DNA from: Pseudorhizobium banfieldiae
GTDB taxonomy: Bacteria; Pseudomonadota; Alphaproteobacteria; Rhizobiales; Rhizobiaceae
Reading direction: 5' to 3'
Assembly (NCBI RefSeq): GCF_000967425.1
Contig: NZ_FO082820.1
Coordinates: 310,001 to 374,000, forward strand
Length of the DNA: 64,000 bases
Position numbers and translations under genes: made by a program
In this document: one piece after another, positions 8,701 through 17,868 of the stretch
How the letters are laid out: each line of letters starts with the position of its first letter
Position numbering within the stretch: the stretch's first letter is position 1
The notes under the pieces: generated by a model
Database searches by the model: none
Seen by the model: only the letters and a program-made list of their open reading frames with translations
Told to the model about the DNA's origin: nothing

Positions 8701-9998
8701 GCTTCGCTAGTCCCTTCTCGGTCACCCTCTTCGTGATCACGGCGCTTGCCTTCATGGGGCTGCCGATCGGCCTCTCGATGATCAGCGGATCGATCCTCTA
8801 TCTCTGGCTTGCCGACGCGGATATGGGGATCGCCGCCGAGCAGTTCCTGAATGGCATGTATTCGAACTACGTCATTCTCGCCGTGCCGCTCTTCATCCTG
8901 GCGGCGGAGTTCATGAACGTTGGCTCCATGACCGAGCGGCTCCTGAACTTCTGCAACGTATTGGTCGGGCGGTTCCGGGGCGGTCTTGCCCAGGTTAACA
9001 TCGTCCAGAGCATCATCTTTGCCGGCATGTCCGGTTCGGCGATCGCCGACGCCGCGGGCAGCGGCAAGATGATGCAGAACATGATGACACGCGAGGGCCG
9101 CTATACCCCCAGCTTCGCGGCCGCCCTGACGGCGGTGACTGCCGTGGTCGGTCCGATCATCCCTCCGTCCATCCCGATGATCATCTACTCGCTCGTGTCG
9201 GATGCCTCGATCGGTTACCTGTTCCTTGCAGGCATGGTGCCGGGGCTCCTCATGTCCGGGCTGCAGATGATGCAGGTATCAATCACCGCCCGGCGCCGGA
9301 ATTTTCCGGTCGAGGAGCCGGTCCCGCTTCGCGAAATTCCGCGCATAACAATCCGCGCCTTCCCGGCATTGATGATGCCCGTCGTGCTGCTCGGCTGCAT
9401 CTATTCCGGCATCACCACGCCAACAGAGGCGGCCGCGATTGCCGCGGCCTACGCATTGCTGATTTCAGTCGTGCTCTACCGGAGCATCAGCCTGCGCGAC
9501 TTCTACGGCTCGCTTGCGACGAGCGCCAAATCGACGGCATCGATCGGGATGTTGATCGCGGGTGCGCTCGTCTTCAACTACGTCGTCACGATCGAGAACA
9601 TTCCCGACAGTATACGGGTGATGCTGACCGGTTGGGATCTCAGCCCCACGGGTTTCCTGATCCTGGTCAATGTGATCCTCCTGATCCTCGGCTGCCTTCT
9701 TGAGGGTACCGCGATCCTGCTGATCATCGTGCCGGTCTTCATTCCGACCGCTCAGGCGCTCGGCATCGACCTCGTCCATTTCGGCGTCGTCGTCGTCGTC
9801 AACATCATGCTCGGACTGGTGACACCGCCCTATGGGCTGCTGCTTTTCATCGTCGCGAAGATCTCCGGTGCACCGATCAAGGACATCATCCTGGATGCGG
9901 CTCCCTTCCTCTTCTGGATGGTCGTTTCGCTCGTATTCATCACCTTCGTCCCCGACAGCGTTCTCTGGCTGCCGCGGCTGCTGGGCTATCAAGGCTGA
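8697..9998 (+). CDS. dctM: TRAP transporter large permease (DctM family)
   Basis: 433 aa with about twelve membrane segments. Family motifs are FAGMSGSAIADAAGSGKMM, VVGPIIPPSIPMIIYSLVS, GITTPTEAAAIAAAYAL and GLVTPPYGLLLFIVAKISG. It is the Na+-driven translocation subunit working with DctQ and the periplasmic DctP. The start at 8697 is chosen because it gives the usual ATGA overlap with dctQ and a standard DctM N-terminus (FSVTLFVITALAFMGLPIG). aroQ begins 10 bases after its stop, so transport and the dehydratase are one transcript. Confidence 0.93.
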   Translation: MSFASPFSVTLFVITALAFMGLPIGLSMISGSILYLWLADADMGIAAEQFLNGMYSNYVILAVPLFILAAEFMNVGSMTERLLNFCNVLVGRFRGGLAQVNIVQSIIFAGMSGSAIADAAGSGKMMQNMMTREGRYTPSFAAALTAVTAVVGPIIPPSIPMIIYSLVSDASIGYLFLAGMVPGLLMSGLQMMQVSITARRRNFPVEEPVPLREIPRITIRAFPALMMPVVLLGCIYSGITTPTEAAAIAAAYALLISVVLYRSISLRDFYGSLATSAKSTASIGMLIAGALVFNYVVTIENIPDSIRVMLTGWDLSPTGFLILVNVILLILGCLLEGTAILLIIVPVFIPTAQALGIDLVHFGVVVVVNIMLGLVTPPYGLLLFIVAKISGAPIKDIILDAAPFLFWMVVSLVFITFVPDSVLWLPRLLGYQG

Positions 9999-10007
9999 GG
10001 TATCATC

Positions 10008-10448
10008 ATGAAGCCGATCTACATCCTGAACGGCCCGAACCTGAACCGGTTGGGAAAGCGGGAGCCGGAGATCTACGGCACCACGACCTTGGCAGAAGTC
10101 GAGGCCATGTGCCGCGAGGCGGCGGGTGACCGTCCGGTTGAGTTCCGCCAGACCAATAGCGAAGAGCGGCTGATCGAATGGGTGCATGAGGCGATCGACG
10201 AGGGGGATGGCATCGTCATCAATCCTGCAGCCTTCACCTTCACCTCCCTCGCGCTCCTCGACGCGCTGAAGATGTTCAAGGGACCCATCATCGAGTTCCA
10301 CATCAGCAACGTCCATCGCCGGGAGTCGATCTACCACCGCTCCTATGTCTCGATGACGGCGACCACGGTCATGGCCGGGCTGGGGGCGGAAGGGTATTCC
10401 GTCGCCGTTCGTGCCCTGGAAACGTTGATCGCTAAGAAGGCACGATAA
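10008..10448 (+). CDS. aroQ: Type II 3-dehydroquinate dehydratase (AroQ), divergent active site
   Basis: 146 aa, the standard length. NGPNLNRLGKREPEIYG carries the Arg/Tyr of the flexible lid (Tyr23), and EFHISN has the conserved acid-base His98. It interconverts 3-dehydroquinate and 3-dehydroshikimate, linking quinate oxidation to QuiC. Two positions differ from well-known enzymes: the usual THTS motif is TFTS (Phe78 instead of His), and the second Arg after NVHxRE is Tyr109. These lie around the substrate carboxylate/hydroxyl pocket. The enzyme may be tuned to catabolic flux or a related substrate. It is last in the TRAP transcript. Confidence 0.88.
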   Translation: MKPIYILNGPNLNRLGKREPEIYGTTTLAEVEAMCREAAGDRPVEFRQTNSEERLIEWVHEAIDEGDGIVINPAAFTFTSLALLDALKMFKGPIIEFHISNVHRRESIYHRSYVSMTATTVMAGLGAEGYSVAVRALETLIAKKAR

Positions 10449-10631
10449 GCACGGCACTCGAGCCCCGCCCAACCCCAACAATGCATCACGTCGGAAAGAT
10501 CCGGCGCCGCCGCGCAAGCTGCGTTCTGGCCACGATGTGAATCATCGACGACCATTCTTTGCTTTGTGATAAAGGGCTGAAGTTGGAGATGATCCGTGGG
10601 CAGGTGCTCCACGGCGCTGGAGAGCAGTTCG

Positions 10632-12536
10632 ATGTCTGGGTATTCGGCGGCCGAGAAGCTGAAGATCGCGCTTCTGGCGGTGGCCCTCGGTGGCCTCTTT
10701 GGCGGCCTCCTGCTGGCTTACGGGATTGGCAGACCGGAGCTCACCTCCACCGTATGGGCCCTGGGCGTCGGCCCCGTCCTCGCCGCGCTCCTGATCGAGA
10801 TCCTGCACAGCCTGCGCCGGGGCGAGGTCGGGCTCGATATCGTGGCGGCGCTTTCCATGTCGGCCGCGCTCCTTTTTGGCGAAACTCTCGCAGCCGCCGT
10901 TGTTGCGGTCATGTATTCCGGTGGTACCTTTCTTGAAAGCTTCGCCGAAGGCCGTGCGCGTCGCGAGATGCGCGACCTGCTCGCGCGCGTGCCTAGGACG
11001 GCCACGCGGCACATCAATGGCGCACTGGAAGACGTGCCGCTCGATGCCGTCGCACCCGGCGACCGGCTGCTGATCCGGCAGGGGGACGTCGTCCCGGTCG
11101 ATGGTACCGTCGGATCCTCCGTTGCCTTTCTGGACACCTCTGCACTGACGGGAGAATCACTGCCGGTCCGGGTGCAGGAGGGCGGCGAGGCAATGAGCGG
11201 TTCCACCAATGCTGGCGAGGCATTCGACCTCCTTGCGACCCGACCGGCAAGCGACAGTACCTATGCCGGCATCGTCCGTCTCGTCGAACAGGCTCAGGCT
11301 TCGAAGGCGCCAATGTCGCGGCTCGCCGACAGATGGTCGCTTGCCTTCCTGCTCGTCACTGTCGCAATCGCCTTCTCGGCGTGGTGGGTAACGGGGGACC
11401 CCATCCGCGCTGTTGCCGTATTGGTGGTGGCAACGCCGTGCCCGCTGATCCTGGCTGTGCCCGTGGCGTTGGTGGCTGGCCTTTCCCGCGCCGCTCACCA
11501 CGGAGTGCTGATCAAGGGTGCCGGACCCCTTGAAGCGATGGCGCGCGCGCGCACGCTGATTCTCGACAAGACGGGGACGCTGACCGATGGGCGGCCGAAG
11601 ATCGTATCGGCCAGCACATATGGCGGCATGGCAACGGAAGACGTGCTGAGGCTGGCGGCGGCGCTCGAACAGGCAACCAAGCATCCGGTTGCCCAGGCGA
11701 TCGTCCAGGAGGCGCGCGAACGAGGGCTGGCACTGCCAGTTCCGACGGAGGTGGCCGAGACCCCGGGGGAGGGGCTTGTCGGTCGCGTCGACAACCGCTC
11801 CGTGGTCGTGGGCGGTCATCGCTTCGTATCCCAACACCTCGGTCGAACGGCGATGGGGCATCCAGCGCTCGGTGCTGGATCGGTCCTTGTTGCTGTCGGC
11901 ATCGACGGTGGTTTCGCGGGCCATTTCGTCTTGGCTGACCTTCTGCGCGATGACAGCCTCGGAATGCTTTCTGGCCTGCGTCGGCAGGGGATCGAGCGCA
12001 TCCTGCTCGCAACGGGAGACCGCCGTGACGTCGCCAAGCGCATAACAGAGGGACTTGGCCTCGATGGCATCAGAGCCGACCTCAGCCCCAACGAGAAAGT
12101 GCTGCTGGTGCTCACCGAGCGGAAGCATGGTCCCGTGATGATGGTCGGAGATGGCGTCAATGATGCACCCGCCTTGGCTGCGGCTGATATCGGCGTCGCC
12201 ATGGGCGCACGTGGCGCGGCCGCGTCGGCAGAGGCCGCGGACGTCGTCCTGCTTGTCGACAGCGTGGACCGGCTGCGGGCAGGCGTGGAAATTGCCCGTG
12301 GTGCGCGACGAATTGCCCTGCAAAGCGTGGTGGTCGGGATCGGGCTCTCCGTCATCGGCATGATCGCGGCAGCCCTTGGCTACCTCTCCCCCGTCCAGGG
12401 TGCCTTGATTCAGGAGGCAATCGACGTGGCAGTCATTCTCAACGCGTTGCGCGCCCTCCGCATCGAGCCGGCCCCGGCCGAGCTCGACCATCAGAGTTTG
12501 CGCAGCAGCAAAGACGGCATGGGAAGGTTCGGGTAG
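10632..12536 (+). CDS. P1B-type heavy-metal ATPase with TPCP metal site
   Basis: About 634 aa. Visible elements are TGES in the actuator domain, TPCP at residues 268-271 in the metal-binding membrane helix, the phosphorylation motif DKTGT with Asp312, HP (TKHPVAQAI) in the nucleotide-binding domain, and GDGVNDAP at 506-513. It pumps metal ions out across the inner membrane using ATP. There is no N-terminal metal-binding domain. TPC rather than CPC argues against a copper or zinc pump; TPCP resembles the P1B-5 group (nickel/iron in Sinorhizobium Nia), but the C-terminal hemerythrin of that group is absent. I prefer the ATG at 10632 (GGAGAG upstream) over the in-frame GTG at 10596. Confidence 0.87.
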   Translation: MSGYSAAEKLKIALLAVALGGLFGGLLLAYGIGRPELTSTVWALGVGPVLAALLIEILHSLRRGEVGLDIVAALSMSAALLFGETLAAAVVAVMYSGGTFLESFAEGRARREMRDLLARVPRTATRHINGALEDVPLDAVAPGDRLLIRQGDVVPVDGTVGSSVAFLDTSALTGESLPVRVQEGGEAMSGSTNAGEAFDLLATRPASDSTYAGIVRLVEQAQASKAPMSRLADRWSLAFLLVTVAIAFSAWWVTGDPIRAVAVLVVATPCPLILAVPVALVAGLSRAAHHGVLIKGAGPLEAMARARTLILDKTGTLTDGRPKIVSASTYGGMATEDVLRLAAALEQATKHPVAQAIVQEARERGLALPVPTEVAETPGEGLVGRVDNRSVVVGGHRFVSQHLGRTAMGHPALGAGSVLVAVGIDGGFAGHFVLADLLRDDSLGMLSGLRRQGIERILLATGDRRDVAKRITEGLGLDGIRADLSPNEKVLLVLTERKHGPVMMVGDGVNDAPALAAADIGVAMGARGAAASAEAADVVLLVDSVDRLRAGVEIARGARRIALQSVVVGIGLSVIGMIAAALGYLSPVQGALIQEAIDVAVILNALRALRIEPAPAELDHQSLRSSKDGMGRFG

Positions 12537-12602
12537 CCCAATTGCGGCCGGACATCATGTTCGGCAGTTCGGCATGAGGCCGGCGTCGTTCGGAGCCTCC
12601 TC

Positions 12603-14771
12603 ATGCGTTTTTCTGATGTATCCCTCACAAAACGAATTCTGGTCTGCGCGGCTCTGCCGGCGGTTGTGGCAGTCTGGCTCGCCTACGGCCGTATCGCCGA
12701 CGGGATCGTTTCCTATCGCGAGGCCACACATGTCGTATCGGTGAGTGTCGACCTGGCCGCCCTCGCGGACGTGATCCATGCGGTACAGAGAGAGCGAGGC
12801 CAAACTGCCGGCGCCCTTGCAGCCAGCGATCAGGCGCAGTTCGACCGCCTCGACGAAGCCCGCCAATCGACTGATCGTTTAGCCAGGCGGCTGGAGGAAC
12901 TGTCGTCAGACACGGCATCCGTGCCACCCGGTTCATCGTCCGCGTCGCTGGATGGCCTTCGGGAACTGCGGCAGCGGGTCGATCTCCGGGAGCTTTCAGC
13001 CGCCACCGCGACCCTGCGCTACAGCGATGTCGTCGCTGGCTTGCTTGCATTGTCGAAGACCCTCGGAGACCAAGGCTCCGATAGCCCGATCGCCGATGAA
13101 ATTGCAGCCTACAACCTCTTCTCTCAGGTGAAGGAACTGGCGGGCCAGGAAAGGGCAACCGGCAATGGCGTGATCACGGCAGGGGTCGTCGATAAGTCAG
13201 CCTTGACGCGATTGTCGGTCCTTCATGGGTCGCAGGCAGCGCTGCTGGAGGAGTTCGCAGCACGTATGCCTGCCTTCGCGGATGCTGCAAGGTCGATCGG
13301 AGTTGCAGGCGAGGGACCGCTTGCGGCCATGCGATCGCGCCTGCTGCTCGCCGGCGCAGAGGGCGATGTGTCCGGACTCGATGCCGCAACCTGGTATCGC
13401 CTCACCACAGAACGGATCGACACGATGCGTGCCCTTGAGCAACGTCTTCTCGAGCAGGTCAGAGAAGACGCAGCCGGAGCAGCGGCGGGCGAAGAACGCG
13501 CACTGGTCGTCCTGGGCGTGTCGCTGGCTGGCGCGCTTGCTGGTTCCTTGTTGCTTTCGCTTGCGATCGGCCTAGGCGTGGTGCGGCCGATCAAGCGCCT
13601 CACCGCAGCCATAGAACAGCTCGCCGAAGGTGACGCCACGGTCAGCGTCGGCGACACCTCCGCCAGGGACGAGGTCGGCGCCATGTCGCGGGCAGTTGCT
13701 CGTGCGCTCGAGGAGGCGCGGCGGCAGGCCGAGCACCAGAGGCAGGAAGAGATGGCCCGCGACGCTGACGCGCGGCGCATCGCCCAAGCGGCCGAGCGCG
13801 AGCGCGCGGTACGTAGCCAGGCGGTCGAATATGCTCTCGACCAGCGTGTAACGGGTCTGGACGCGCTTTCGGCCGGTGACTTGCGCTACCGGATTGATGC
13901 AGTCCTGGATGCCGACTTCGACGGGCTCCGCCTTGTCTTCAACCGATCCGTCGAGACCCTGGAGCAGCTGGTTGCCACTGCTGGCGGCAATGCCAGTGTC
14001 ATCGATGCGGGGTGTGCCGATCTGCGCGGTGCCGCTGACGAGCTTGCCCGCCGGACGGCGGGCCAGGCGGCCGCGCTTGAAGAGGCCGCAGCGGCACTGG
14101 AGCAAGTGGCGAGCGCAGTCAAAATGTCCTCGGGTGCGGCAGACGACGCGCAGAAGTCATCCACCCGAGCAAGCGACGACACATCCCAGGCGACGATCAT
14201 CGTGAGCCAGACAGTCGAGGCGATGCAGGACATTGCTCACTCGTCCTCGCGGATCGGTCACATCATCAACGTCATCGATGAAATTGCCTTCCAGACCAAC
14301 CTGCTGGCGCTCAATGCCGGCGTCGAGGCGGCGCGGGCCGGTGAGGCAGGGAAGGGCTTCGCCGTCGTCGCTCAAGAGGTCCGCGAACTGGCACAACGCT
14401 CGGCCTCGGCTGCCAGGGAGATCAAGTCTCTGGTGGAGCAGGCATCCAAAGACGTCTCCAACGGTGTCTCGCTGGTCGATCGTACTGGCGAGGCTCTCCG
14501 CGGGATCGAGCAGCAGGTGAGAACGGTCAACGGGCAGATGCTCGCGATAGCGCAATCCGCAAAGGAACAGTCGGTGGCGCTGGCGGAGATCAGCGGTTCG
14601 ATCGCGCATCTGGACCAGATCACTCAGCAGAACGCCAGCATGGTGGAAGAGACCAACGCAGCATCGGTAACGCTGGCGGTTGAAGCGTCAAAGCTGCGGG
14701 ACCAGTTGGCCGCTTTCCGGACAAGGGAGCAACAGTCGGCCGAGGTGCAAACTTGTCCAGCCGCTGCCTAA
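12603..14771 (+). CDS. Methyl-accepting chemotaxis protein with NIT-type sensor domain
   Basis: 722 aa. The first membrane helix is near residues 10-28. A periplasmic helical sensor follows, beginning HAVQRERGQTAGALAAS, the signature of the NIT (nitrate/nitrite-sensing) domain. A second helix lies at about 300-322, then HAMP (VVRPIKRLTAAIEQLAEGD) and a cytoplasmic coiled-coil. The conserved hairpin tip reads IDEIAFQTNLLALNAGVEAARAGEAGKGF. It should signal through CheA/CheW. The C-terminus has no CheR-docking pentapeptide. NIT domains do not always bind nitrate, so the ligand is uncertain. It is a stand-alone gene with an AGCCTCCTC-type upstream region. Confidence 0.92.
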   Translation: MRFSDVSLTKRILVCAALPAVVAVWLAYGRIADGIVSYREATHVVSVSVDLAALADVIHAVQRERGQTAGALAASDQAQFDRLDEARQSTDRLARRLEELSSDTASVPPGSSSASLDGLRELRQRVDLRELSAATATLRYSDVVAGLLALSKTLGDQGSDSPIADEIAAYNLFSQVKELAGQERATGNGVITAGVVDKSALTRLSVLHGSQAALLEEFAARMPAFADAARSIGVAGEGPLAAMRSRLLLAGAEGDVSGLDAATWYRLTTERIDTMRALEQRLLEQVREDAAGAAAGEERALVVLGVSLAGALAGSLLLSLAIGLGVVRPIKRLTAAIEQLAEGDATVSVGDTSARDEVGAMSRAVARALEEARRQAEHQRQEEMARDADARRIAQAAERERAVRSQAVEYALDQRVTGLDALSAGDLRYRIDAVLDADFDGLRLVFNRSVETLEQLVATAGGNASVIDAGCADLRGAADELARRTAGQAAALEEAAAALEQVASAVKMSSGAADDAQKSSTRASDDTSQATIIVSQTVEAMQDIAHSSSRIGHIINVIDEIAFQTNLLALNAGVEAARAGEAGKGFAVVAQEVRELAQRSASAAREIKSLVEQASKDVSNGVSLVDRTGEALRGIEQQVRTVNGQMLAIAQSAKEQSVALAEISGSIAHLDQITQQNASMVEETNAASVTLAVEASKLRDQLAAFRTREQQSAEVQTCPAAA

Positions 14772-14879
14772 AGGAAGTGCCTTCGGAAGCGCCTACCTCC
14801 GAGGGACCTGCATGCTAGTACGGTTGACACGACCATCGGCAGGATCTTCGTCCGGAACTGCCGGGGTCACCGAAGAGCA

Positions 14880-15839
14880 CTAGAGGATGGAAACGCGATC
14901 GCGGCCTGTCCGTTTCGAGTGATACAGTCCTTCATCGGCGCGCCTCAGAATATCATCGGTCGACTTGTCCGAGAACCGGAAGTCGCTGACACCGCCGCTG
15001 ATCGTCGACTCATGGCGCAGGCAATCCCGGAGCGCAGCTGGAACGTGCTTGCGAAGCCGCTCCGCAATCTCCAGCGCGTTGCCGCTCTCGGTTCCTGGCA
15101 TGACGATCACGAACTCGTCCCCGCCGAAGCGTGCGATCACGTCGCTCTGGCGCAGATGCTGACGACAGAGCCGCGCAATCTCTATGAGCGCTGCGTCGCC
15201 CATGTGGTGCCCCATCTCGTCATTGATGCGTTTGAAGTTGTCGAGATCAAAGACCAGAAGCGACGTCTGGGATTTTTCGCTTTCGAAGGCCGCCAGCCGA
15301 TCATCGAGGGTCGCGATGAGCTTCCGCCGGTTGTAAAGGCCGGTCAGGGCATCCGTTTCGCTCAGCTGACGCAGTTTTTGCTGCGTCTCGTTCTTCTCGG
15401 TGATGTTGCTCGCTACCCAGACGACGGCGGGCTCACCATCAACAGGAAATTCGAGTGACTGGACGCGACCTTCGAACCATATCGCGTGCGCGGGGCCGTC
15501 GCCGGCTCCCTTCACGTCACTGCCGCTGAGTTGGTACTCGACAATATGGAGAACGCCGCTCGACAGCGCCTTTTCGATTTCTGCAGCGAACCACTGAGCC
15601 TTTTCCTGTTTCAGCACCTCGAACATGCTGCGCCCGACGAGGCCGCTGCCGTCATGATAGTGCCTGATGTCCTTGCCTCCGAAGATCGCCGCGTAGCGAC
15701 CGCTGCGGGTGAGGATGAAGGCGGGATCGGGAAGGGAGGATAGTATCGAGATCAATTGCTGATGCGTGAACAAGGAAGACCTACCGGACGCTCCGAGAAA
15801 GACCGATGACCACCGTCGAGCGACGCCTTGCGCTTGCAT
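14880..15839 (-). CDS. PAS-GGDEF diguanylate cyclase
   Basis: 319 aa. Residues about 25-150 form a PAS-like sensor domain (SSLPDPAFILTRSGRYAAIFGG). The rest is a GGDEF domain: TDALTGLYNRRKL, FDLDNFKRINDEMGH, and RFGGDEF with GGDEF at residues 239-243. RQSD sits five residues before GGDEF, the correct place for the product-inhibition I-site (RxxD). The intact GGDEF predicts active synthesis of cyclic di-GMP from two GTP. No transmembrane segment is seen, so it is probably soluble. It is convergent with the chemoreceptor. A TTG at the LFTHQQ position is an alternative start that would remove a non-conserved 21-residue N-terminus. Confidence 0.9.
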   Translation of the reverse strand: MQAQGVARRWSSVFLGASGRSSLFTHQQLISILSSLPDPAFILTRSGRYAAIFGGKDIRHYHDGSGLVGRSMFEVLKQEKAQWFAAEIEKALSSGVLHIVEYQLSGSDVKGAGDGPAHAIWFEGRVQSLEFPVDGEPAVVWVASNITEKNETQQKLRQLSETDALTGLYNRRKLIATLDDRLAAFESEKSQTSLLVFDLDNFKRINDEMGHHMGDAALIEIARLCRQHLRQSDVIARFGGDEFVIVMPGTESGNALEIAERLRKHVPAALRDCLRHESTISGGVSDFRFSDKSTDDILRRADEGLYHSKRTGRDRVSIL

Positions 15840-16098
15840 CCGACTTGGTCAGCGGCGGGAAGCCAATAGTTGTCATACAAGTGCTGCCATTCTCTAAATG
15901 CCCGCTCGCTGGTGCCGGCTGGCCGCCACGTTCGTTTCCATTCCGCCAGAGATGGTCGTGGGCTTCCTCATCAGAGACAAATTCCTCGCCAATGACCAAT
16001 CCGGCTCTAAAGGTTGAGATGTCTGCCGCGTCTAAGTTCGTTTCATCGCAATACGGAGCTTGGCCCACGGGAACGCCAAATTGCGTCTTGCCGAGAAC
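15840..16098. other. Gene-free stretch between cyclase and ABC ATPase genes
   Basis: About 260 bases with no confident gene. On the minus strand, two frames give short protein-like runs (for example ERAFREWQHLYDNYWL near 15890), but stops and frame changes prevent any assignment. It may hold a decayed gene. I see no clear terminator for either flanking gene. Confidence 0.35.
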
Positions 16099-17868
16099 TT
16101 ATCTTGCCACCAGATGGCCGCCGCCGATGTCGACGAGTCCCACGCGATTCGGCCCTTCCCCCACCTTCCACACCGGGCTCGGGATCTCGCCGGACAACCG
16201 TGCGCTCGGCTGACGCTCGCGGCGAGGATCGGGCACAGGCACTGCGGCGAGGAGCCGCCTGGTGTAGGTGTGCTGCGGATTGCCGAATAGCTGCGCGCGC
16301 GTTCCCATCTCGACAATCTGGCCGAGATACATGACGGCGACCCGGTCGGAGATGTTCTCGACTACCGCCATGTCATGGCTGATGAAGAGATAGGTGACAC
16401 CGCTTTCCTTCTGCAGGTCGCGCAGGAGGTCCAGGACCTTGGCCTGGATCGAGACGTCGAGAGCTGCCACGCTCTCGTCGCAGATGATCAGCTTCGGCTT
16501 CAGGGCAAGCGCGCGTGCAATGCAGATGCGCTGCCGCTGGCCGCCGGAGAACTGGTGCGGGTAACGATTGTAAACGGTGCGCGATAGCTCCACGCGCTCA
16601 AGCAGTTCGTGCACACGTGCCTTCTGTTCGGCAGGGGTTCCGATGCCGTGGATGACCAGCGGCTCGCGGATCAGTTCGCCGACCGTCATCCGTGCGTCCA
16701 GCGCCGCCATCGGGTCCTGGAAAACGATCTGGAGATCGCGAGGGATCGCCTTGCGGCCGGCATTGTTCAGGTCGCCCAGTGCCTTGCCGTTGATTTCGAT
16801 GCGACCGGAATGCGGAACGAGGCCTACCAGCGCCTTTGCCATGGTCGACTTACCACAACCGGATTCGCCCACCAGGGAAAGCGTTTCGCCGCGGAAGATC
16901 TCCAGAGAAACGTGTTCGACAGCATGGACGCGGGCCGCGACACGGCCCAGCAGCCCCTGCCGTATCGGAAAGTTCACCGACACGTCGTCGTAGCGAACGA
17001 GCAGCTCGCGCATCTCGGGTTCGGGCCGCGATGCACCTGTGCCGATGCGCGGCACGGCGGCCAGCAGGTCGCGCGTATATTCCTCCTGAGGTGCGTCGAA
17101 GAGGTCGACGGTCGACGCCGCCTCCACCATCTTGCCCTTGCGCATGACGATGACACGGTCTGCCATTTCGGCGACCACGCCCATGTCATGGGTGATCAGG
17201 ATGACGGCGGTGCCGAGGTCCTTCTGCAGGTCGCGCAGGAGGTCGAGCACCTCGCGCTGCACTGTCACGTCCAACGCGGTTGTCGGCTCGTCGGCAATGA
17301 GGACGGCCGGCCGCAAAGCGATCGCCATGGCGATCATCACGCGCTGTCGCATGCCCCCCGATAATTCGTGCGGATACTGCTCCAGCCGCTTCTCCGGCTG
17401 CGACAGGCGAACGGCCTTCACCGCTTCCAGTGCCCGCGCACGCGCCCGCGAGATCGACAGCGGCTCATGCGCCCGGATAGCCTCGACCAGTTGCCGGCCG
17501 ATGCTCATGACCGGATTGAGCGCGGTCATCGGCTCCTGGAAGATCATCGCTATGCGCGCGCCGCGCATTGCCTGCATCTTCTTTTCGGGCAGTGTCGTCA
17601 GTTCCTCATCGCCAAAGCGGATGGAGCCTCCCGTGACCCGCACGGCGGGTGCCGGTAAAAGCCCCATGCAGGCAAGTGAGGTAATTGACTTGCCCGAGCC
17701 GCTTTCCCCCGCGATCGCCAGGGTCTCGCCCCGGTGGAGATCGAAACTCAACCCTTCGACCAACGGCACCAGCCCATGGTCGGAACGGGCAGAGACCTTG
17801 AGGTCGCGCACCGACAGGACGACGTCGGTTGCCGTATCGACGACGGGAGAAAGCACGGCTGCGGTCAT
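16099..17868 (-). CDS. ABC transporter ATP-binding protein, fused DppD-DppF type
   Basis: 589 aa with two complete ATPase domains. Domain 1: GESGSGKS Walker A, LSGGMRQRV signature, LIADEPTTALD Walker B. Domain 2 (from about residue 300): GESGCGKST, FSGGQRQRI and LIICDESVAALD, where Ser replaces the usual Pro after the catalytic Glu. Oligopeptide_C-like ends follow each domain. It powers the Dpp-like permease encoded upstream on the same strand. The start overlaps the amidase stop by ATGA. It is the last gene of the amide operon. The single-chain fusion replaces the separate DppD and DppF of most dipeptide systems. Confidence 0.92.
   Translation of the reverse strand: MTAAVLSPVVDTATDVVLSVRDLKVSARSDHGLVPLVEGLSFDLHRGETLAIAGESGSGKSITSLACMGLLPAPAVRVTGGSIRFGDEELTTLPEKKMQAMRGARIAMIFQEPMTALNPVMSIGRQLVEAIRAHEPLSISRARARALEAVKAVRLSQPEKRLEQYPHELSGGMRQRVMIAMAIALRPAVLIADEPTTALDVTVQREVLDLLRDLQKDLGTAVILITHDMGVVAEMADRVIVMRKGKMVEAASTVDLFDAPQEEYTRDLLAAVPRIGTGASRPEPEMRELLVRYDDVSVNFPIRQGLLGRVAARVHAVEHVSLEIFRGETLSLVGESGCGKSTMAKALVGLVPHSGRIEINGKALGDLNNAGRKAIPRDLQIVFQDPMAALDARMTVGELIREPLVIHGIGTPAEQKARVHELLERVELSRTVYNRYPHQFSGGQRQRICIARALALKPKLIICDESVAALDVSIQAKVLDLLRDLQKESGVTYLFISHDMAVVENISDRVAVMYLGQIVEMGTRAQLFGNPQHTYTRRLLAAVPVPDPRRERQPSARLSGEIPSPVWKVGEGPNRVGLVDIGGGHLVAR

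Noticed and set aside
12603..14771. CheR-docking pentapeptide at the chemoreceptor C-terminus
   Set aside because: The C-terminus reads EVQTCPAAA, not an xWxxF-type motif.
15840..16098. Transposase remnant
   Set aside because: A short FREWQHLYDNYW-like run resembles integrase C-termini only weakly, and frames are broken; not enough to call.
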